From: Thiohalocapsa sp963698775
GTDB taxonomy: Bacteria > Pseudomonadota > Gammaproteobacteria > Chromatiales > Chromatiaceae
Direction of reading: 5' to 3'
DNA length: 64,000 nucleotides
Assembly (NCBI GenBank): GCA_963698775.1
Contig: CAVOSE010000009.1
Coordinates: 1 to 64,000, forward strand
Made by a program: the position numbers and the translations under genes. Below, one piece after another: positions 38,833-45,364 of this stretch. The stretch's first letter is position 1, and each line of letters starts with the position of its first letter. Under the pieces are notes generated by a model. It worked only from the letters and a program-made list of their open reading frames with translations, was not told the origin of the DNA and ran no database searches.

Positions 38833-39307
38833 TAGATGCACCTCCAAGTTCTTCCGGGGAGCAAAGTGTAGGGCACACGTAGCCGAGGGACTCAACAATT
38901 TTGGTGATTAAATTCTTGGTTTCGGCGTTATTGATGTGCTTAAAGTTCCAAGTCAACAGATAGTCCGCGCCTTGAGTTGACGCAATGGCAATGTGAAGAG
39001 CGTCATCCTCACTGCCCACGGGGATCACCTTTTCTGCGATCAACCGTTCAGATAGGTGTCGAGCGTCCTCCGTAGCTGCAAGGATTGGGATTTCTTCGAT
39101 GATGGCCAGTCTTCTTTCAGCCGCCGAAGGATCGCCGCGCGAGACCTCGTCTTCTACGAGAGCAGAAACCCTCAAATCAAAGCGGGTTCGCTCATTCTCC
39201 CACCAATCCTGCGTTAACGCTTGTCTGCCCGCAACAACGACATCACGACTCAATCGAGCAACCAAGTAGCTGACCACGGAAGATTCAATGTAGACAACTG
39301 GCTTCAT
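38825..39307 (-). CDS. PIN-domain toxin (VapC-like)
   Basis: A 160-residue putative ribonuclease. MKPVVYIESSVVSYLVARLS replaces the usual first Asp region with an Glu (YIES), as in one PIN subgroup. VSALVEDEVSRGDPSAAERR and SEDDALHIAIASTQGADYLL contain further acidic metal ligands, and TWNFKHINNAETK ends the fold. The ATG at 39307 is the family-like start. Its cassette partner follows with overlapping codons. Confidence 0.8.
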   Translation of the reverse strand: MKPVVYIESSVVSYLVARLSRDVVVAGRQALTQDWWENERTRFDLRVSALVEDEVSRGDPSAAERRLAIIEEIPILAATEDARHLSERLIAEKVIPVGSEDDALHIAIASTQGADYLLTWNFKHINNAETKNLITKIVESLGYVCPTLCSPEELGGASND

Positions 39308-39334
39308 TTGTGTCGACTTGGTTACTGTTTTCGA

Positions 39335-39406
39335 AGCTAACGCCATGCTCGGCCGAGCCGGTTGAGCGAGGGCGAAACCGGCTTCGGCTGGAGCTACTCG
39401 TTAGGC
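39335..39406. repeat. attC site (DUF4258/DUF2283 cassette)
   Basis: AGCTAAC on the left and perfect GTTAGGC on the right (39400-39406). The arms GCTCGGCCGAGCCGGTT and AACCGGCTTCGGCTGGAGC pair. The DUF2283 stop codon lies in the right box. Confidence 0.78.
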
Positions 39407-39628
39407 AATCTTCTTCGTTAATAAATCGTGATCTAATTCAAGCGTGTAAGACAGAATGGTGTTCATGTCTATTTTTTGCGATGCTTTTAATATTTCAATA
39501 CCCGCAAGCTTACCGTCAGCAGTTGTATCAATATTGACTCCCTCTGCAATCTCAATAACTCCATCTGGCTCATCATCGCCTAGCTTTAAGTATAGTGCAT
39601 CAACTGATTCATCATAGTGAACGTTCAT
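39401..39628 (-). CDS. DUF2283 protein, probable antitoxin
   Basis: A 75-residue protein. MNVHYDESVDALYLKLGDDE and EGVNIDTTADGKLAGIEILK are the DUF2283 hallmark. The family is commonly encoded directly after DUF4258 as a toxin-antitoxin-like pair, as here with overlapping ends. It is noticeably AT-richer than the chromosome, like the other cassettes. Confidence 0.8.
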   Translation of the reverse strand: MNVHYDESVDALYLKLGDDEPDGVIEIAEGVNIDTTADGKLAGIEILKASQKIDMNTILSYTLELDHDLLTKKIA

Positions 39629-39851
39629 CTATTTTGCCATTTTTCAGCGGATAATTTGTAACCACAGTGATCGTGGTGCCTTCGACAGCCACAACTGTTT
39701 TTATTGGATATTTAAATCCCGTTACATTTTTGATAATTTCATGCTCGCCTTCAGATAAATCAATATCCGAAAGAATCTCACGAATAACGTCTTCAGAGAC
39801 TTTATAGAGCTTTGCTCTTCTCCTTGCATGTCGTGAGAACATAATGATCAT
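39612..39851 (-). CDS. DUF4258 protein, probable toxin
   Basis: A 79-residue basic protein. MFSRHARRRAKLYKVSEDVI (start also possible at 39842) and VVAVEGTTITVVTNYPLKNG fit the DUF4258/BrnT-like RelE-fold families. It overlaps the DUF2283 gene by 17 bases. AT-rich. Confidence 0.75.
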   Translation of the reverse strand: MIIMFSRHARRRAKLYKVSEDVIREILSDIDLSEGEHEIIKNVTGFKYPIKTVVAVEGTTITVVTNYPLKNGKIDERSL

Positions 39852-39877
39852 TTGCTTTTTTAATGAGTAATCATTTT

Positions 39878-39969
39878 GCCAAACGTTAAGCGCAGCCCGC
39901 GCCTTGGAGCAGCCCGAGCGGTACCGCGTACGGGCTGCTCCAAGGCGCGGGCTGGCGCGCTAGTTGGGC
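39878..39969. repeat. attC site with unusually long perfect arms
   Basis: AGCGCAGCCCGCGCCTTGGA GCAGCCCG ... CGGGCTGC TCCAAGGCGCGGGCTGGCGC. The right box GTTGGGC (39963-39969) is canonical. The central loop is GCGTAC-like. Confidence 0.78.
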
Positions 39970-40044
39970 CATTTCATCAGTCTTAACTCGCAAGAACAAG
40001 TCCGGAAACCAAAAAAATGGTACTACCGAAAAGGTACACGAAAA

Positions 40045-40070
40045 AACGTGGTCTGTCCCCTATTTCCCCT
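40045..40070. repeat. REP-like GTGGTCTGTCCCC motif replacing half of an attC
   Basis: ACGTGGTCTGTCCCCTATTT followed by CCCCT. The same motif in reverse complement occurs at 21929. Here it stands where the left box of the neighbouring attC should be. Confidence 0.45.
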
Positions 40071-40140
40071 CCGCGCCAAACTGCGGCCACGCGCGAAGCG
40101 CCGGCCGCAGTTTGGCGTCGGGCTTGCGGGTTTGTTGGGC
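40071..40140. repeat. attC site (hicBA cassette), left box lost
   Basis: CGCGCCAAACTGCGGCC pairs with GGCCGCAGTTTGGCGTCGGG. The right box GTTGGGC (40134-40140) is intact, but the left RYYYAAC box is replaced by REP-like sequence. Confidence 0.65.
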
Positions 40141-40141
40141 A

Positions 40142-40315
40142 TCAACTCAGTTTGCGTATGATATTTCTCGCGAGATGCTCCTTGATCTCGCGATGTCTCG
40201 GGACTGGTTGAGACTCTTTTGTTTCAGGATTGTGATACCAGTCATGGCGACTGCCATGCCGAAGCATTACGCAGCCCATGCTCTCAAGTTTCTTGATCAA
40301 GTCTCGGCGCTTCAT
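40142..40315 (-). CDS. hicA: HicA toxin (57 residues)
   Basis: A very short gene: the protein starts MKRRDLIKKLESMGCVMLRH and continues GSRHDWYHNPETKESQPVPR, with the HicA catalytic His in the GSRHDW region and the family's double-stranded-RNA-binding-like fold. It ends LARNIIRKLS at a TGA two bases from the attC. It overlaps the hicB stop by four bases. Order here is hicB then hicA. HicA blocks translation by cleaving mRNA. AT-richer than the chromosome. Confidence 0.85.
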   Translation of the reverse strand: MKRRDLIKKLESMGCVMLRHGSRHDWYHNPETKESQPVPRHREIKEHLARNIIRKLS

Positions 40316-40503
40316 GCGACGGCAAGTTCACCTACGCGGCGGACGATGGGTAATTCGCCGCTAGTTAGCGTTGCATAGATATCCTTAAGATTTTCCTTCA
40401 GATCTTCAAAGTCTTCTCCTTGTGTCATGTAGTCGGGAAACTCTTCGAAATAGCCCAGCCACATGTCTTCATCTTTCCAATATACGTATCGGGCAGTCGT
40501 CAT
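40312..40503 (-). CDS. hicB: HicB antitoxin
   Basis: A 63-residue partner of HicA. MTTARYVYWKDEDMWLGYFE, then EFPDYMTQGEDFEDLKENLK, is the partially degraded RNase H-like fold of HicB. The ATG at 40503 is preceded by GAGG eight bases upstream. An in-frame TTG lies at 40509. It is short and lacks a C-terminal DNA-binding domain, which is common in the small HicB group. Confidence 0.8.
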   Translation of the reverse strand: MTTARYVYWKDEDMWLGYFEEFPDYMTQGEDFEDLKENLKDIYATLTSGELPIVRRVGELAVA

Positions 40504-40576
40504 ATGCAACCTCGTAGGTAAGACTTCGGGACAAGCTTGGAGGTAGGGGGCACCGGGTGCATGGCCTCGTTTCTGA

Positions 40577-40665
40577 GCCCAACGTCAACCGCAGCCCGCG
40601 CCAAACTGCAGCCACGCGCGAAGCGCGGGCCGCGGTTCGGCGTCGGGCTGGCGGACTCGTTGGGC
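40577..40665. repeat. attC site
   Basis: Left box GCCCAAC (40577-40583), right box GTTGGGC (40659-40665), both canonical. Central arms CGCAGCCCGCGCCAAACTGC and GCGGTTCGGCGTCGGGCTGG pair imperfectly with extrahelical bases. Confidence 0.82.
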
Positions 40666-40992
40666 GCTATCATAATTCAGCGGGTGCAAGAGGCAACACC
40701 CGCGGTTGTGCTCTTGGAAATAGTGTAAATGGTAAAGTGTCACCGTAATCTCCAGTGATCGCGCGCGTCGCGAAACAGACGCGCCAGCCGCGAGACGGGA
40801 GTCTTCAGATCGTTCATGCGCGTCCAACCTCAGATCGAGTGCCCGCCAGGTTAGGCGCAGCGGTTTGCTCACACATCCAAGGATTTTCGATGGTTCAGGG
40901 CACTTCTTCAAGCCTGTTGTCCGTTCTGTTGGCTAAGCACCTATCCTGCATGAATCACTGAGGGCGGATTTGGCACAAATTGAACTACCTAG
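40666..40992. other. Cassette without a recognisable gene
   Basis: 327 bases between two attC sites. Open frames on either strand extend into the attC sequences and match nothing I know. It could be a non-coding or promoter cassette, or a decayed one. Confidence 0.45.
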
Positions 40993-41082
40993 CGCCAACG
41001 TCTACCACAGCCCGCGCCAAACTACGGCCTGAGCGAGAGCGAAGGCACGAGTTTGGCGTCGGAGCTGGTGGGCTTGTTGGGC
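40993..41082. repeat. attC site (DUF4258/YgiT cassette)
   Basis: GCGCCAACGTCTACCACAGC...GGTGGGCTTGTTGGGC; right box GTTGGGC at 41076-41082. Arms CCGCGCCAAACT and AGTTTGGCGTCGG. Confidence 0.78.
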
Positions 41083-41098
41083 TTCAATTGCGTTGCCG

Positions 41099-41335
41099 TT
41101 AAGCGAAGTGGGCGACTCGGACGGGTTTGGGAACAGAAAACGCTGGACGGTGGAGTTTGATTCTTTCGATTTCGTGCATCGTTTCGGCGGTCATGTAACT
41201 CTCGCCGCAGTGTGAGCAACTGACAACGGGAATATCCTCTATTACCAAGAGGTCGCTACCCTTCCCGAAGCTTCGAGTCACTTTTCGGACCACCGCCTCG
41301 GCAGATCCGCAAATATCGCAAATTTGACTAGCCAT
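41099..41335 (-). CDS. YgiT-type zinc-finger (MqsA-like) antitoxin
   Basis: A 78-residue protein with two CxxC pairs (CDICGSAEAV and CSHCGESYMTAETM), the zinc-binding YgiT/MqsA N-terminal domain. The C-terminal HTH domain of full MqsA is missing, as in many small YgiT proteins. It overlaps the natural end of the DUF4258 gene. Its likely role is neutralising that partner. Confidence 0.8.
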   Translation of the reverse strand: MASQICDICGSAEAVVRKVTRSFGKGSDLLVIEDIPVVSCSHCGESYMTAETMHEIERIKLHRPAFSVPKPVRVAHFA

Positions 41336-41614
41336 AAATATCTCTGAAGACAGTGACGATTACGAGCTTGCCCGTTGGACCGAGTTTGACTACGGCAAAG
41401 GCGTTATCTCCGCCAATGTGGATCCACGAATAGGCACTTTGGTTTCGGGCGGGTCTTTATCTCTCTGCCTTTCAACTACTTCTCCAGCGAGGATCAACCG
41501 CTCTGCATCGAAAATAGTCAAGCTGTCGTCGTCCATTTCTTCGGCCGCATGCACAGAAACGACATACTGATTCGTGCGCACGCATTCCCTGATTTGCCCG
41601 ACAGTGGGCTTCAT
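41328..41614 (-). pseudogene. DUF4258 toxin-like protein, frameshifted
   Basis: MKPTVGQIRECVRTNQYVVS and HAAEEMDDDSLTIFDAERLI are the DUF4258 start. After STLAG one base is missing near 41408. The expected end (DNAFAVVKLGPTGKLVIVTV then FRDI) is intact in the next frame and stops at TAG 41328, overlapping the YgiT start. As written the protein ends early at 41390. Confidence 0.7.
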
Positions 41615-41639
41615 TTACGCGTCGTGAATCTTTTCAGTT

Positions 41640-41745
41640 GCCCAACGTTCAGGCTACCGCGACCCAAGGCCCGCTTGCACGGCCTTGGGGTCTGGCGCCG
41701 AGCTCGACGCGGGCCTTGGGTTCGCAGGTGAGCCGCTTGTTGGAC
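41640..41745. repeat. attC site (ORF-less cassette)
   Basis: Left box GCCCAAC (41640-41646), right box GTTGGAC (41739-41745), both canonical. Arms ACCCAAGGCCCGC and GCGGGCCTTGGGT pair perfectly over 13 bases. Confidence 0.85.
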
Positions 41746-41948
41746 CGGGTACATCTCGTCTCGCGAGCGCCAGGGCGATGCGCTGAGCTTGCCGTCTGCG
41801 CCGGCCCGAAGGCCGCGGCTGACGGCGAATTTGCATTCTTCTCGGCCTTGCCGAAGTCAACCTGCCTTTGCGGGTTGCGCAATCGGCTCCCGATAGCGGC
41901 GAGCCCATGCATTGTCCTATCCGCGGGTGGCGACGAATTGGTTGCCGA
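41746..41948. other. Short cassette without a recognisable gene
   Basis: 203 bases flanked by canonical attC sites on both sides, so it has the full form of a gene cassette. No ORF of more than ~30 codons with a plausible start is confined to it. It contains several short inverted repeats (CCGGCCCGAAGGCCGCGG). Confidence 0.5.
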
Positions 41949-42020
41949 GTCCAACGCCCAAGCTGTGCGGCGCAAACGAAGCGTAGCGTAGTTTGCGTCC
42001 GAACGAGCGACTTGTTATGC
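41949..42020. repeat. attC site of the first cassette
   Basis: Left box GTCCAAC (41949-41955), right box GTTATGC (42014-42020). Arms GCGCAAACGAAGC / GTAGTTTGCGTC. The NTF2-like gene's TAA stop (42015-42017) is within the right box. Confidence 0.8.
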
Positions 42021-42404
42021 ATATTTGCCAATAACTTCATGACCATACGAATTGTCAATAGAGCAAAGCCAATCACCACTTGGTGATTTATTAAATACGT
42101 AAGTTGCTTTGCGCTCTGTGGAAGGGAGGTTAGGAGCGGATATAATCGTGTTAGCTAACACCAAAGCCGTATCACCAGCCTCAAGAACCTCCATTCCATT
42201 TTGCTCCACATGTAACCCGTTTTTGAAATATGTAGCTATGGCTTCAAACGCTTTACGAATTTGAACCTTACCGACTGCGTTTCGGCCTGGTTCAACAACT
42301 AATATCGCATCATCAGTGTAAATACCCATGAGTAACTCAAAATCCTCAGCAACAATAGCTTTGTCAGCCTTCTCGATTTGTAGCTCTACGGGATGCTGGT
42401 TCAC
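42015..42404 (-). CDS. NTF2-like (SnoaL/DUF4440) protein, first cassette
   Basis: A 129-residue protein. IEKADKAIVAEDFELLMGIY followed by TDDAILVVEPGRNAVGKVQI is the cone-shaped NTF2-like fold of the DUF4440/SnoaL group; YVFNKSPSGDWLCSIDNSYG closes it. The start is GTG at 42404 with GGAGA upstream. Its function is open: members are isomerases, hydrolases or binding proteins. As the first cassette it would be nearest the integron promoter. Confidence 0.78.
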   Translation of the reverse strand: MNQHPVELQIEKADKAIVAEDFELLMGIYTDDAILVVEPGRNAVGKVQIRKAFEAIATYFKNGLHVEQNGMEVLEAGDTALVLANTIISAPNLPSTERKATYVFNKSPSGDWLCSIDNSYGHEVIGKYA

Positions 42405-42599
42405 TTGTTCAATTCTCCTTTACGCATAACAGTGTATTCGTATGCACGCAAATTGAACAGTTCGCTTGGCTTGCACGACGAACGCGTCATCTTGCATGCA
42501 AAACGAACCATTCAACATGCATGCACGCAAAATGGTTCAATTTGCGCACCCTACAAAAAATAGTAGAATTCTGCAAAACGCTACCAAGAGCGCGCAATC
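42405..42599. promoter_or_regulatory. Putative attI / integron promoter region
   Basis: It lies between the first cassette and intI. GCATAAC at 42424-42430 (GTTATGC on the cassette strand) is a candidate attI core, matching the box of the first attC. Perfect 11-base inverted repeats GCAAATTGAAC (42448-42458) and GTTCAATTTGC (42535-42545) flank a segment of repeated TGCATGCA motifs. Exact Pc and Pint promoters cannot be assigned. Confidence 0.5.
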
Positions 42600-43638
42600 A
42601 TGTCAAGAAACAGCACCCTGTCCGGCTCGCCCCGGCGCGAGAACGGCACACCGTCACGCTGGGACCAGTATCGGGAGTTGCTGGTCGCCAAGCGGATACC
42701 GCAAAAGGCACAGCGCTGGTACGTGACACACGTCGAGCAGTTCTTAGGCGCGGTGCAGCCAAACTCACTCAAAGGTCTTGCCACGGACGATATCACCGGA
42801 TATCTCCGACAGACGTCGAGCCAGGGCAAGTGGCAAGACTGGCAGTTCCGCCAGATGGTGGATGCGCTGCAGCTGCTGCTCGTGGAACTCGCCGATGTGA
42901 AATCGGCCCAGGTGGTGGATTGGGACTACTGGCGTGAAGCCGGGGCGGTTCTGCCGGCGGATCACCCGACCATCGCCAGGGAGCAAGCACCTGAGGCGCG
43001 GCTCAAGGCGCCGAAGTTTGCCTCGTCCGCCGAGGTATTCCCGATCTTGGCGAGCCTGGCGCGTACGCTCCGCACCAAACAGTATTCGATTCGCACCGAG
43101 CAAACCTATGTCGACTGGGCTAGTCGCTTTCTACGTTACTGTAAGGGCAAACCGGTCGAGACCCTCGGCCCAGCCGAGGTGGATGCATTTCTGACGCACC
43201 TTGCAGTGGAGCGCTCGGTGGCGCCGAGCACCCAGAGCGTCGCGCTGAACGCATTGGTGTTCTTCTTCAATGAAGTGCTTGAGAAGCCGCTGGATGGGCT
43301 GAAGTTCTCGCGTGCCAGACGCCGCGATCGTCTGCCGGTGGTGCTGACGCGCGACGAAGTCGAGTGCCTCCTCGCATGCATGGAGGGCACCTATGGCTTG
43401 ATCGCCGGACTGCTCTATGGCACCGGGATGCGGCTGCTGGAGGGGCTGCGGCTGCGGGTCGCTGACGTAGACTTCGGCCATGAGTCGATCGTTTGCAACT
43501 CACCTGCTGGAAGCCGGCTACGATATCCGCACCGTGCAGGAGCTTCTGGGTCACGCGGACGTGTCGACGACCATGATCTATACCCATGTGCTGAACCGTC
43601 CGGGGATGGTTCCAGTGAAGAGTCCGGCGGATTTCTGA
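42600..43638 (+). pseudogene. intI: Integron integrase with the catalytic middle deleted
   Basis: The N-terminal half is a long IntI with two SAM-like domains (ELLVAKRIPQKAQRWYVTHV; RTKQYSIRTEQTYVDWASRF, typical of integron integrases). GTGMRLLEGLRLRVADVDF keeps the first catalytic Arg. At about 43485 the sequence jumps to FATHLLEAGYDIRTVQELLG then HADVSTTMIYTHVLNRPGM, out of frame, with the Tyr nucleophile. Missing are about 125 residues, including the catalytic Lys, the HxLR box and the integron-specific insertion. It was originally about 460 residues. It cannot recombine attC sites. Confidence 0.88.
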
Positions 43639-43684
43639 GCCCGCGGATGTCAAGATGGCTCGATGGCGATCGACGAGACGAACA

Positions 43685-44086
43685 CTAGCCTTGCCCCGGC
43701 ATCTCACGGACGCTGTTTCGCGGCTTTTCACTGACGGCGGTCTCTGGCTTTCCATCTAAGTCCAGCCGATGTTCTTTCCTGTACTTTGCCCAATCCTTTT
43801 CGAGCTTCTTGACCTCTGGCTCATTGGCAACACGGAACCGGCCAAGCGCAAGAATCATCGCTCAAACCGATATTGTCGGTTGTCCTGCTCGGTGCCGCGC
43901 CTGGCATTTCGAGCACCACATCATTGGTGTCTTGATCTGTCGGGTCGTTCTGATTTCCTGCAATGTTGTGTTGAGACGATCTCGCAACAGGATCAGTTCG
44001 TCCCATGACATTGTCGGCTTCCACTGCTCCTTAAGGATGCCTATCATCTCTGGAAACCATCTTTTGCTTGCGTCACCCGATGCCAT
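43685..44086 (-). pseudogene. Hypothetical protein with an in-frame stop
   Basis: ASKRWFPEMIGILKEQWKPT and MSWDELILLRDRLNTTLQEI are followed by a CxxC pair (WCSKCQARH). A TGA at 43862-43864 interrupts. The same frame continues with a well-formed tail (ALGRFRVANEPEVKKLEKDW then AKYRKEHRLDLDG) to TAG 43685. A single C-to-T change (CGA to TGA) explains it. The family is not recognised. Confidence 0.6.
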
Positions 44087-44132
44087 GCGGGGCTCCAAAT
44101 TGTTTGGGCAAGGGGGTTCAGTTCACTCGCCG

Positions 44133-44290
44133 TTAACCAGTAGTATCAAAGCAGCGGCTGCAATTCAGTTGTGCGCAGACGGCGTCTGGGATCGGCTGGA
44201 AGCTTTCTTGTGCCAGCCGGCCGATTCGCCTGGTGACGAGAGACTCGTTCAAAGTGAACACTTTGTCGGTGCGGACAATACTGGGCCTGG
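44133..44290 (-). pseudogene. MazF/PemK toxin C-terminal fragment
   Basis: NLPRPSIVRTDKVFTLNESL followed by VTRRIGRLAQESF is the last third of a MazF/PemK RNase. The N-terminal part with the catalytic residues is missing, replaced by a repetitive CGCAAAGACGCAGAGGCGCA stretch (about 44385-44405). Confidence 0.65.
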
Positions 44291-44307
44291 GCAAGTTGGG
44301 TGCGGCC

Positions 44308-44565
44308 TCAACATGATGTCGGAACCCGTTGCGATGCGGCAAGAGAAGACTCGCGCAGAAGGACGATAAGAAGGAGCTCGCGCAAAGACGCAGAGGCGCA
44401 AAGGAAGAAAGAGCATTGTTCGATGTTCCCAGTGCGCGTCTCTTCTTCTCTTCTTGCCTTGCGGTTTCTCGCTGCGCGAGGGAATCGAGCGAAGTCCAAG
44501 ACCTCTCTCGCGGCTTCCTCCGGAAGTTGTTCAACGGATTGAATAATTTGTTTCGCAATCCCCAT
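44308..44565 (-). pseudogene. DUF2281-like antitoxin fragment
   Basis: MGIAKQIIQSVEQLPEEAAR then EVLDFARF matches the start of small DUF2281 antitoxin-type proteins. The frame then enters low-complexity sequence without homology. Together with the MazF fragment it is a broken toxin-antitoxin locus. Confidence 0.5.
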
Positions 44566-44623
44566 TGCTTGGGTCCTCCGTCGATCTGTTGTTGATAGGC
44601 GAGAGGCGAACCAGGATTTGCGC

Positions 44624-44962
44624 TTATCTCCCTACGGCGCCTGCGAAAACCTCCGCAGCCCACTGGTCCGGGCTCTTGCCTGCCGCTCTGGCGGCGGCTA
44701 ATACCGCGCCGTGCATTTCCGGGTCGATGTGCAACATCAGATCACCGCTCAACGGTTTCTCCGGCGTCCGCCCCGTGTTGGCGCAGTCTTCAAGGTAGAA
44801 GTCGATTGCGCGTTGGAAGTCTTTGGTCAACTCCTCGACGGTTTTCCCCTCGAAGGTGATTCGATCGACGAGTCCCAATACCTTGCCCCAAAAAATGCCG
44901 TCTCTGGCATCGAATTGCACTGTGGCGGCGTAGCCGCGGTAACTCAAAGTACTCGATGTCAT
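44624..44962 (-). CDS. hicB: HicB family antitoxin
   Basis: A 112-residue protein. YRGYAATVQFDARDGIFWGK and VEELTKDFQRAIDFYLEDCA form the HicB RNase H-like domain; SGDLMLHIDPEMHGAVLAAA is the C-terminal ribbon-helix-helix DNA-binding domain. It overlaps hicA by four bases, hicA first. Likely autoregulatory. Confidence 0.88.
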   Translation of the reverse strand: MTSSTLSYRGYAATVQFDARDGIFWGKVLGLVDRITFEGKTVEELTKDFQRAIDFYLEDCANTGRTPEKPLSGDLMLHIDPEMHGAVLAAARAAGKSPDQWAAEVFAGAVGR

Positions 44963-45213
44963 GGCGTTATACCCTGTTGGGCCAGCCAGGCCCGTATTTC
45001 TTCCACCTGATATTTCTTTGCGTCCTTGCCTGGATGAGGTCGGTGCGCATGTGCGGTGGAGGATCCCAATTGGAGGGCGACGCGGGAGCCAGCGCCTTCC
45101 CTGACTTGTCCACCGAGGGCTACGATCAGTGCTTCGATAGCCGAAAACTTCACCGATCCGGATGTGGGCCTGCTGAAGATTGCGTCGAGTGTCTTCCGGT
45201 GCTTGGCGTTCAT
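44959..45213 (-). CDS. hicA: HicA toxin
   Basis: An 84-residue mRNA interferase. TLDAIFSRPTSGSVKFSAIE and LIVALGGQVREGAGSRVALQ precede HAHRPHPGKDAKKYQVEEIR, the family's catalytic-His end. This longer HicA form pairs with the RHH-containing HicB that follows. Confidence 0.85.
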   Translation of the reverse strand: MNAKHRKTLDAIFSRPTSGSVKFSAIEALIVALGGQVREGAGSRVALQLGSSTAHAHRPHPGKDAKKYQVEEIRAWLAQQGITP

Positions 45214-45364
45214 CTCAACTGTGGCTCCCTCAATTGCTGCCAGATCGGGCTTGCAGCCGCCTCATCGCGCCAGTCTTAGACTTTGATGCTATTGGTTGTC
45301 GCGAAAGCTTCAACCCGCGAGATTCTAGGCTGCGCTCGACTCACCGGGCAATCGGTAGGCGGGT

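Larger units (their letters stand above)
35845..43638 (-). mobile_element. Sedentary chromosomal integron with cassette array
   Basis: A plus-strand integron integrase gene (42600) sits at one end and, reading away from it on the minus strand, small genes alternate with attC-like imperfect palindromes that start RYYYAAC-like and end GTTRRRY-like. Several cassette stop codons (TAA) lie within the GTTAG box, a standard cassette feature. Cassettes in order: NTF2-like; ORF-less; DUF4258/YgiT; ORF-less; hicBA; a tiny spacer; DUF4258/DUF2283; PIN/antitoxin; then a region invaded by a group II intron and a MITE; finally RelE/Phd-like. The integrase is deleted internally, so the array is probably frozen. 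Confidence 0.82.

Noticed and set aside
41649..41975. 108-codon minus-strand ORF spanning two attC sites
   Set aside because: It starts and ends inside attC palindromes and has no family resemblance; an artefact of GC-rich palindromes.
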